A stretch of DNA of 5,674 nt from a bacterium (GTDB lineage Bacteria; Babelota; Babeliae; Babelales; RVW-14). Location: contig JAHFBQ010000057.1 of the NCBI GenBank assembly GCA_023249935.1, positions 3,139 to 8,812 on the forward strand, in the 5' to 3' direction. Below are positions 1-4,822 of this stretch, in pieces. How positions within the stretch are numbered: the stretch's first letter is position 1; every line of letters begins with the position of its first letter. A model generated the notes under the pieces. It was not told where the DNA came from, made no database searches, and worked only from the letters and a program-made list of their open reading frames with translations. Both the position numbers and the translations under genes were made by a program.

Positions 1-483
1 TTGTTCGTTGAGCTTGAAGCGCCAGATAAACGGCATACCAGCTTCGATTTTTTGTTTGACTGAATAACCTTGATAGCGCATGCAGGTGCGGTCGTAATGG
101 GGCGGCTTGCTCTGAGCGAGTTGTTCTTTGCGCTTGGCTTCAAGCTGCTCAGGTGTGCAGAAGCAGCGATAAGCGCGGTTAATGCGGATAAGTTCTGCAA
201 GTTTTTCTTCATAAAGATTGGTGCGTGCTGATTGTTCATAAGGGCCAAAATCGCCGCCAACACCAGGACCTTCAGTGTAGGAGAGGCCGAGCCATGCAAG
301 ATCTTCGCTTATGCGTTGCTTTGCTTCATCAAAGTTGCGTTCCGCGTCAGTATCTTCTATGCGAAGAATGAAAGTGCCATGTCGCTGCTTTGCGAACAAA
401 TAGTTCATCAATGCTGCTCTGACATTACCAAGATGCATAAACCCAGTTGGGGATGGTGCAAAACGTACTCGAATGGCGTTCAT
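1..483 (-). CDS. gltX: Glutamyl-tRNA synthetase, N-terminal part (3' end outside window)
   Basis: Class I aminoacyl-tRNA synthetase that charges tRNA-Glu with glutamate in the cytoplasm, using ATP. The 161 visible codons start at the ATG whose complement lies at 481-483 and stay open to the window edge. Visible landmarks are RFAPSPTG (residues 7-14), the HIGH-type signature as HLGN (17-20), the RIEDTD block (41-46), GPYEQS (80-85) and YDRTC (130-134). Arg7, Ala9, Ser11 and Glu43 sit where bacterial GluRS binds glutamate. A zinc-type pattern C107-x-C109-x24-C134 matches the spacing in the E. coli enzyme, but the following C-x-H histidine is replaced by Arg136, with Tyr137 next, so zinc binding is uncertain. 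Family members are usually about 470-500 residues, so roughly a third is present; the KMSKS loop and anticodon-binding domain lie outside. The start is supported by an AGAGGAAGAG ribosome-binding site (complement of 486-495), with AGGA six bases from the ATG. It is transcribed divergently from the operon beginning at 642. Confidence 0.96.
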   Translation of the reverse strand, partial: MNAIRVRFAPSPTGFMHLGNVRAALMNYLFAKQRHGTFILRIEDTDAERNFDEAKQRISEDLAWLGLSYTEGPGVGGDFGPYEQSARTNLYEEKLAELIRINRAYRCFCTPEQLEAKRKEQLAQSKPPHYDRTCMRYQGYSVKQKIEAGMPFIWRFKLNEQ

Positions 484-527
484 AGCTCTTCCTCTGGCTA
501 GATTTCGATTTTGGCCACAAGCTTAGC

Positions 528-538
528 AAGATCTTTAC
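528..538. repeat. Copy 1 of an imperfect 11-base direct repeat around AGATCT
   Basis: AAGATCTTTAC here matches AAGATCTAGAC at 587-597 in nine of eleven bases, with starts 59 bases apart. The core AGATCT is a palindrome, and in this copy the palindrome extends to AAGATCTT (528-535). A pair of palindromic sites in a divergent promoter region could bind a dimeric regulator, but short AT-rich repeats like this also arise by chance. Confidence 0.3.
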
Positions 539-586
539 AAGAAGTACAAAAATTAGTGACGTTAATCTGTGGTAAGAACCCAAAAA

Positions 587-597
587 AAGATCTAGAC
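587..597. repeat. Copy 2 of an imperfect 11-base direct repeat around AGATCT
   Basis: AAGATCTAGAC is the second copy of the sequence at 528-538. It sits just upstream of the possible -10 box at 613-618, where an activator or repressor could plausibly touch the operon promoter. No regulator gene is visible in the window to pair with it. Confidence 0.3.
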
Positions 598-641
598 TTG
601 AGCACATTTTTGTAAAATACCAAAAGAGACAAAGGTGATAC

Positions 642-1628
642 ATGGAAGCAAATAAAAAGCAATTCAAGACCCTTCTAGAAAGCATTGGCAATACACCGAT
701 AGTACGCTTGGACCTTCCGGTTAAGCCGACGGTACTCGCCAAGCTTGAATTTATGAACCCAAGTGGCAGCTTGAAAGATAGGGCCGCGTTATACATGGTT
801 GAAGAAGCAGAACGTCTTGGCAAGCTCAAGCCAGGGGGTACTATTGTTGAAGCAACTTCTGGGAACCAAGGTATTGCACTCGCTATGATTGGGGCAATAA
901 AAGGGTATCGCGTTATCATTACGGTACCAGATCGTACCGCTGTAGAAAAAATCGCCATACTTCGTGCCTATGGTGCAGAAGTTCATGTTTGTCCAAATGC
1001 AGCGAACCATGACGATCCTCAGGGGTATCATGCGCGAGCTGAGCAGTTACTGCATGAAATCCCTGGTGCTTTTATGCCAAATCAATATTACAGCAAATCA
1101 AATGCTATGGGACATTACTATTCCACGGGGCCTGAAATCTGGCAGCAAACTGAAGGAAAAGTTACCCATTTTATAGCTGGTGCTGGTACATGCGGTACCA
1201 TCTCTGGTGTTGGACAGTATCTGAAAGAGCAAAATCCTGCGGTGAAAATTATTGGCGTTGATGCTGCAAATTCGTTTTATTCAAGCAAGGAGCCAAAGAC
1301 TTACACGGTTGAGGGTCTTGGTATCGATGTTATTAGTGAGACGTTTAATCAAGCGGTGGTTGATCATGTTATTCCTATCACCGATGAAGATGCATTTAAT
1401 ACGACACGTCGTGTAGCAAAGGAAAATGGGCTTTTGGTTGGTATTAGTAGTGGCGCTGTCTTGCACGTAGCGCTAAAATACGCTCAGCAGTTGACTGAAA
1501 ATGATCTTGTTGTTGTAATTCTTGCTGATTCTGGCAGATCCTACTTGAATAAAGTTTTTATAGCGCAGCAGCCTGAGCCGCGTCAGGCAGTAAAGTCAAC
1601 GCCGCATAGCCAAGAGCGCATTGTTTAA
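642..1628 (+). CDS. PLP-dependent cysteine synthase / cystathionine beta-synthase family enzyme
   Basis: Fold-type II PLP enzyme of 328 residues, expected in the cytoplasm to perform a beta-replacement on serine or an activated serine, giving cysteine or cystathionine. Visible are SIGNTPIVRL (14-23), the PLP-lysine motif NPSGSLKDR (39-47, Schiff-base Lys45), the substrate loop TSGNQG (72-77, Asn75), the phosphate-binding glycine loop GAGTCGTISG (180-189), a GVD block, the YTVEGLG block and the late DSGRSYLNK motif whose serine faces the pyridine nitrogen. The pattern 'VEGLG..., VVDHV, TDEDAF' is closer to cystathionine beta-synthases than to CysK/CysM, but no C-terminal CBS-domain pair follows; the protein ends in a short polar tail. 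Two departures from the usual motifs are Gln76 for Thr in TSGNTG and Cys184 for Gly in the glycine loop. The start at 642 has the strong site AAAGGTGAT (631-639). It is the first gene of the operon, and the next gene starts five bases after its stop. The class is secure; the substrate is not. Confidence 0.9.
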   Translation: MEANKKQFKTLLESIGNTPIVRLDLPVKPTVLAKLEFMNPSGSLKDRAALYMVEEAERLGKLKPGGTIVEATSGNQGIALAMIGAIKGYRVIITVPDRTAVEKIAILRAYGAEVHVCPNAANHDDPQGYHARAEQLLHEIPGAFMPNQYYSKSNAMGHYYSTGPEIWQQTEGKVTHFIAGAGTCGTISGVGQYLKEQNPAVKIIGVDAANSFYSSKEPKTYTVEGLGIDVISETFNQAVVDHVIPITDEDAFNTTRRVAKENGLLVGISSGAVLHVALKYAQQLTENDLVVVILADSGRSYLNKVFIAQQPEPRQAVKSTPHSQERIV

Positions 1629-1633
1629 CTTTC

Positions 1634-2485
1634 ATGATGCGTGATTTTGTAAAATATCATTCGCTTGGCAATGATTTTGTAATCATTGATTGGTTCAAGA
1701 AGCCAGAATCATATCTGCACTCAATCTTGCAGCATGATGGTTGGAAGGCATGGGTTGTGCGTGTGTGCGCGCGGCATATGGGTGTTGGTGCTGATGGTGT
1801 CCTTGTCATCCATAACAACACGCAGGCTGGTGTGCCAGAAGTGTTGATATACAATGCAGATGGTTCACAGGGGCAAACCTGCTTGAATGGTTTGCGGGCA
1901 GTGGCACATCATTTGGTGGTGCATCGATTATTGCCAGCATCGCTGTCGATTAAAATGGGGCAGCGGCTCTATACCTGTGAAGTAACTAAGGGACAAGGAC
2001 ATGAGTTATCTAGGCTTGTAACAACAGTAATGCAGTCTCCGCAGATAGAAGAACCGCTATCACTCGAAGTTGAGCAAGAAATATTTGAAGGTTTTCGCGT
2101 TTCTGTGGGCAATCCTCATTTCATTGTCATGCGTTCTGCTGATCTACAGTTTTTGCATCGTTTTGGGCCGCTTCTTGAAAGTCATGCGGCCTTTCCAAAC
2201 CGTACCAATGTTGAGTTTGTATGGCAGGATTGTCATCGAGATGATCTTTATCATCTGCTTGTCTATGAACGAGGTTGTGGTGTTACTCAGGCCTGTAGTT
2301 CAGGGGCTGCGGCAACGTTATGGTTGTTATTCTCACGCGGCCTTATTAAAGCGAATTTCAAAACTTCGATTGCGATGCTTGGTGGCAACGTTATTGCCTG
2401 GATTGGCGAAGACAAGCTTTGGTTGCAGGCAGAATCAGTCGAAGTCTTTTCTGGAGCATTGGCTCAGGGAGCACATATTCAATAG
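1634..2485 (+). CDS. dapF: Diaminopimelate epimerase-like protein
   Basis: PLP-independent two-cysteine epimerase of 283 residues, close to the usual 270-280. DapF interconverts LL- and meso-diaminopimelate for lysine and peptidoglycan. Visible are HSLGNDFVIID (9-19, Asn13), RHMGVGADG (47-55), YNADGS (73-78, Asn74), the first catalytic cysteine Cys83 in CLNG, VGNPH (158-162, Asn160), RTNVEF (190-195, Asn192), ERG (212-214) and the second cysteine Cys221 in ACSSGA. Every residue expected for catalysis and distal-carboxylate binding is present, but the glycines right after the two cysteines (normally CGNG and ACGTGA) are Leu84 and Ser222. The start is ATG 1634 or the adjacent ATG 1637; the latter gives the more typical M-x-x-F-x-K opening. 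No Shine-Dalgarno site precedes either. With the upstream stop only five bases away, translation is probably coupled to the PLP enzyme. True DapF is most likely; a related amino-acid racemase is the alternative. Confidence 0.88.
   Translation: MMRDFVKYHSLGNDFVIIDWFKKPESYLHSILQHDGWKAWVVRVCARHMGVGADGVLVIHNNTQAGVPEVLIYNADGSQGQTCLNGLRAVAHHLVVHRLLPASLSIKMGQRLYTCEVTKGQGHELSRLVTTVMQSPQIEEPLSLEVEQEIFEGFRVSVGNPHFIVMRSADLQFLHRFGPLLESHAAFPNRTNVEFVWQDCHRDDLYHLLVYERGCGVTQACSSGAAATLWLLFSRGLIKANFKTSIAMLGGNVIAWIGEDKLWLQAESVEVFSGALAQGAHIQ
1670..1687. repeat. Small perfect inverted repeat inside the start of dapF
   Basis: AATGATT (1670-1676) and AATCATT (1681-1687) are perfect reverse complements around the 4-base loop TTGT. 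The 11-base word TGATTTTGTAA also occurs twice, at 1642-1652 and 1672-1682, exactly 30 bases apart, which follows from the protein repeating Asp-Phe-Val at residues 4-6 and 14-16. The stem is AT-rich and thermodynamically weak, so it is probably a by-product of the coding sequence. Confidence 0.3.
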
Positions 2486-2497
2486 AAAGGATGAGTA

Positions 2498-3370
2498 ATG
2501 GCGGCGGTAAACGTTCCTCTTTCGGTTTCACAAGCGCATCGTGAGCGCTATGTTGCAGCTTGGCAGCGTATGACAGCAGGAACAGGTAAGCTTTTTCTAT
2601 TTGCTGGTGATCAAAAAATAGAACATCTGAATAAAGATTTTTTTGGTACTGGCATTGATCCGCAAGCTGAACATCCAGAGCATTTATTTAAGATAGCCAG
2701 TCAAGCACGTATTGGCTGCTTCGCAACACAGCCAGGTCTTATTGCACGTTATGCGGCTGCTTATCCAAACATTCCCTATCTTGCGAAAATGAATGCAAAA
2801 ACCGATTTAGTGCCAACAGCTCAGCATGACCCGGTAAGTAGAAGACTTGTCTCATTGGATGGTGTTGTACGCATGCGTGATGAGTACCATATTCCTATCC
2901 TTGGTGTTGGGTACACGATTTATTTGGGTAGTGAATATGAAGCTGAAATGTTGCGTGAAGCAGCGCAGTTAGTTATGGATGCACATCATCAGGGGATGCT
3001 TGTGGTGTTGTGGATATATCCGCGTGGGAAGGCTGTGGTTAATGAACGCACTGTTGATATCATTGCTGGGGCTGCTGGCGTTGCTCATTGCTTAGGCGCA
3101 GATTTTGTTAAAGTCAATCCACCGATTGCAACTACACCACAAGGAGCAGCGGTTCTTTTGCAGCGAGTAGTTGCGGCGGCCGGCAATACCGGTGTTATTT
3201 GTTCTGGGGGTGCATCGCGAGACGCGCAAGAATTTTTGCGAGAGCTGCAACAACAATTGACTGTTGGTGGAGTTGCTGGTGCTGCCATTGGCCGCAACAT
3301 TCATCAAAAGTCAGTTGAGCAAGCTGTGGCGTTTTGTGATGCCATTGCTGGGATGATTTACGGGAAATGA
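2498..3370 (+). CDS. Class I fructose-bisphosphate aldolase, DhnA/FbaB (archaeal-type) family
   Basis: A 290-residue TIM-barrel aldolase of the DeoC/LacD/DhnA superfamily, expected to cleave fructose 1,6-bisphosphate reversibly to glyceraldehyde 3-phosphate and dihydroxyacetone phosphate through a Schiff base, in glycolysis and gluconeogenesis. Visible are an early AGDQKIEH block (36-43) with Asp38 in place of the usual DHG-type aspartate, the YPRGKAV strand (174-180, Tyr174 as likely acid/base), GADFVKVNPP (200-209, Lys205 as the likely Schiff-base lysine), CSGGAS as a phosphate-binding glycine turn, and the late GRNIHQ (matching GRN-x-x-Q of this family) as the second phosphate loop. The start at 2498 has AAAGGATG about seven bases upstream and lies 12 bases after the dapF stop. 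The family is clear. The substrate could also be another ketose phosphate, as some DhnA-type proteins act in aromatic precursor synthesis or on related sugars, though the phosphate loops favour fructose bisphosphate. Confidence 0.88.
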   Translation: MAAVNVPLSVSQAHRERYVAAWQRMTAGTGKLFLFAGDQKIEHLNKDFFGTGIDPQAEHPEHLFKIASQARIGCFATQPGLIARYAAAYPNIPYLAKMNAKTDLVPTAQHDPVSRRLVSLDGVVRMRDEYHIPILGVGYTIYLGSEYEAEMLREAAQLVMDAHHQGMLVVLWIYPRGKAVVNERTVDIIAGAAGVAHCLGADFVKVNPPIATTPQGAAVLLQRVVAAAGNTGVICSGGASRDAQEFLRELQQQLTVGGVAGAAIGRNIHQKSVEQAVAFCDAIAGMIYGK

Positions 3371-3382
3371 GAGGGAAAAGTA

Positions 3383-4096
3383 ATGCAAATCTGGCGAAGA
3401 CTTATTTATTTTCTAAAATTTATGAGGTCGGTTCTTGTTTTAGGTAGACGTCTCATAGCAGGTATGTGGAAGCTTACTCGACTTACTCAACCAGCGGTAA
3501 CTATTTTTGGGGGTTCTCGTATTGAATTGGGCGATCCTATTGCGCAGCAAGCATCGCAGCTGGCAAAAAAGTTAGTTAAGGGTGGTTATTCGATTATCAC
3601 CGGTGGTGGGCCGGGTATTATGGAGGCAGCAAATTTTGGTGCGTATACCTATCTTGAAGAATGCCAAATTACAGCTGAAAAAGAATGTAGGCCTATGGTT
3701 TCTGCTGCTATTGGGCTGATGCATTTGAATAAAGAGCGCGTAAATCCCTATGTGCAAACAAGTGTGATTATGGATCATTTTTTTTCACGTAAGTGGCTTT
3801 TGGTTCGCTATTCCTCAGCATTTGTAATCTTTCCTGGTGGCTTTGGTACACTCGATGAATTTGCAGAGATTCTCACACTTGTGCAGACTCACCACATGCC
3901 ACCTCATCCTATTGTTCTTGTTGGTTCAGACTACTGGAAGCCACTATTAGATTGGATAAAGACACGAGCGCAGGTGCACCGATTGATTGATCCGGGCGAT
4001 GAAAAACTCTTTAGGGTTGTGGATGACGTTGAGGCCGCATATGATATTATCAAGAGGAATCATGTGCATAATGGCTCAAAAAATGAGAAGGAATGA
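3383..4096 (+). CDS. LOG-family (TIGR00730-type) nucleotide phosphoribohydrolase
   Basis: A 237-residue Rossmann-like protein of the LOG family, often misnamed 'lysine decarboxylase'. Characterised members hydrolyse nucleoside 5'-monophosphates (AMP or cytokinin nucleotides) to a free base and ribose 5-phosphate. Visible are an FGGSR nucleotide-loop opening (42-46), GGGPGIMEAAN (74-84) with Glu81, Arg136-Lys137, and the signature PGGFGTLDE (151-159) with Glu159, followed by the LTLVQT and YW blocks typical of the family. The core starts near residue 36. Before it lies an extra stretch of about 34 residues, rich in hydrophobic and basic residues (M-Q-I-W-R-R...), that looks amphipathic or membrane-associating. 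This start is preferred because GAGGG at 3371-3375 stands at a good distance, while internal ATGs at 3422 and 3464 lack a properly spaced site. It begins 12 bases after the aldolase stop, and its own stop overlaps the next ATG. Whether it acts on AMP or a modified nucleotide cannot be told. Confidence 0.9.
   Translation: MQIWRRLIYFLKFMRSVLVLGRRLIAGMWKLTRLTQPAVTIFGGSRIELGDPIAQQASQLAKKLVKGGYSIITGGGPGIMEAANFGAYTYLEECQITAEKECRPMVSAAIGLMHLNKERVNPYVQTSVIMDHFFSRKWLLVRYSSAFVIFPGGFGTLDEFAEILTLVQTHHMPPHPIVLVGSDYWKPLLDWIKTRAQVHRLIDPGDEKLFRVVDDVEAAYDIIKRNHVHNGSKNEKE
4086..4092 (+). promoter_or_regulatory. Ribosome-binding site favouring the second ATG of the GDPD-like gene
   Basis: The site reads AGAAGGA and directly abuts the ATG at 4093, which leaves no spacer for that codon. 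Measured to the in-frame ATG at 4099, AAGGA has a normal 6-base spacer. This argues that translation starts at 4099, although coupling through the ATGA overlap could still permit 4093. Confidence 0.6.
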
Positions 4097-4740
4097 GTAT
4101 GCAATTTATTGCTCATCGCATTAACACCTTGGCGCAGCTTGAAGACATTCCACCGCAATTTGGTGTTGAACTCGATTTGCGTGATTTTGGGACTGAACTG
4201 ATTCTAGAGCATGATCCTCTTAAGGGAGGTGAAAGCTTTGAAGATTATCTTAAGAGTTATCGTCACAATACAATGATTGTGAATGTTAAAAGTGAGCGTG
4301 TTGAGCTGAAAGCTTTGGAGTTATTAAAAGCTCATGGGATCGCAAATTTTTTCTTTCTGGATTCGTCTTTTCCAATGATTATCAACCTAAGTCGACAAGG
4401 GGAGACGCGGAGTGCAATTCGGTATTCCGAATTTGAAGGCATGGATACTGTCTTTGCAGTAAAAGATCGCGTGCAATGGATTTGGGTTGATTGTTTTTCA
4501 TTTTTACCGCTTAAGCGTACTTCATATCAAAAATTGCGTAGTACAGGGCTAAAGCTCTGCTTGGTGTCACCGGAGCTGCAGGGGCGACCAGATGATATTC
4601 CAGTCTATGCACAGCAAATGCTTAGGGAAGATATAGAATTCAATGCGATTTGTACCAAGGTGTATAACATTGCCAAGTGGCAAGATTTATTGATGTCAGG
4701 ATCTAAGGAGCAGCAAGTCCAAGTATCTGCGGTATTATAA
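4093..4740 (+). CDS. Small GDPD / PI-PLC-like TIM-barrel phosphodiesterase family protein
   Basis: A protein of 215 residues (213 from the better-supported ATG at 4099). Numbered from 4099, AHR (5-7), GVELDLRD (22-29) and EHDP (37-40) reproduce the glycerophosphodiester phosphodiesterase triad of motifs: His6, Glu24/Asp26 as metal ligands and His38 as acid/base. The usual HRG is HRI, the insertion domain is absent, and the third canonical metal ligand, the Glu of an E-I-K strand, appears as Asn62 in NVK, with Glu66 nearby. Later blocks FFFLDSSFP, IRYSEFEG, WIWVDCF and LCLVSPELQGRP look like successive barrel strands. No signal peptide is seen, so a cytoplasmic phosphodiester or sugar-phosphate substrate is likelier than exogenous lipid. 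From memory, similar proteins occur near surface-polysaccharide genes, but I cannot confirm this here. The ATG at 4093 overlaps the LOG stop as ATGA, indicating translational coupling. Superfamily assignment is fairly sure; activity is open. Confidence 0.72.
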   Translation: MSMQFIAHRINTLAQLEDIPPQFGVELDLRDFGTELILEHDPLKGGESFEDYLKSYRHNTMIVNVKSERVELKALELLKAHGIANFFFLDSSFPMIINLSRQGETRSAIRYSEFEGMDTVFAVKDRVQWIWVDCFSFLPLKRTSYQKLRSTGLKLCLVSPELQGRPDDIPVYAQQMLREDIEFNAICTKVYNIAKWQDLLMSGSKEQQVQVSAVL

Positions 4741-4757
4741 GCTATAATTCAGTATTC

Positions 4758-4787
4758 TTGAGCGTTCTAGGCACCATTCGATAAACT
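4758..4787 (+). promoter_or_regulatory. Possible sigma70-type promoter upstream of the SDR gene
   Basis: TTGAGC (4758-4763) and TAAACT (4782-4787) match four of six bases each of the -35 and -10 consensus, with an 18-base spacer, and would start RNA some 28 bases before the gene at 4823. A perfect TATAAT also lies at 4743-4748, but no -35-like hexamer stands at the right distance before it. No hairpin plus T-run terminator is visible in 4741-4822, so read-through from the operon is equally possible. Confidence 0.33.
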
Positions 4788-4811
4788 TATACCCATCTAT
4801 GTAAACGTTTT

Positions 4812-4819
4812 GGGGAGGG
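4812..4819 (+). promoter_or_regulatory. Ribosome-binding site fixing the signal-peptide start of the SDR gene
   Basis: GGGGAGGG stands three bases before ATG 4823. An in-frame TAA at 4802-4804 rules out a longer protein, and the later in-frame GTG at 4877, which would remove the leader, has no Shine-Dalgarno site. This makes the leader-bearing start the best supported. Confidence 0.7.
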
Positions 4820-4822
4820 TTT

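Larger units (their letters stand above)
484..641. promoter_or_regulatory. Divergent intergenic region between gltX and the PLP-enzyme operon
   Basis: This 158-base gap must hold the start signals for both gltX (leftward) and the five-gene operon (rightward). For the operon, a -10-like TAAAAT lies at 613-618, but no good -35 stands 16-18 bases upstream; TAGACT at 593-598 matches four of six consensus positions at a short 14-base spacing, and TTGAGC at 598-603 is too close. TAAAAT is also the right arm of a small AT stem (606-610 with 614-618). For gltX the best reverse-strand pair I see is TTGTAC (complement of 544-549) followed 18 bases on by a weak TAAGCT. The operon's ribosome-binding site, AAAGGTGAT at 631-639, is strong. 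Two near-identical 11-base sequences are annotated separately. The regulatory role follows from position; the individual promoter elements are weak. Confidence 0.45.

Noticed and set aside
232..501. An 89-codon plus-strand open frame opposite gltX
   Set aside because: The other strand encodes the HLGN and RIEDTD motifs of glutamyl-tRNA synthetase, so this is a shadow.
598..618. TTGAGC with TAAAAT as the operon promoter
   Set aside because: The spacer is only nine bases, far too short for a sigma70-type pair.
425..958. A 177-codon minus-strand open frame across the intergenic region and the start of the PLP enzyme
   Set aside because: It is antisense to the conserved PLP-lysine region and runs into the start of gltX in a different frame; it shows no domain-like pattern.
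2070..2498. A 142-codon hydrophobic open frame on the plus strand inside dapF
   Set aside because: It overlaps the part of dapF that encodes VGNPH, ERG and the second catalytic cysteine, has no recognisable family, and its membrane-like composition is a by-product of shifting the DapF frame.
3085..3307. Two overlapping minus-strand open frames of 71 codons inside the aldolase gene
   Set aside because: They lie opposite the Schiff-base lysine and phosphate-binding motifs; two frames open at once is a composition effect.
4741..4822. A transcription terminator after the five-gene operon
   Set aside because: I looked for a GC-rich stem followed by a T-run and found none, so I do not call one.
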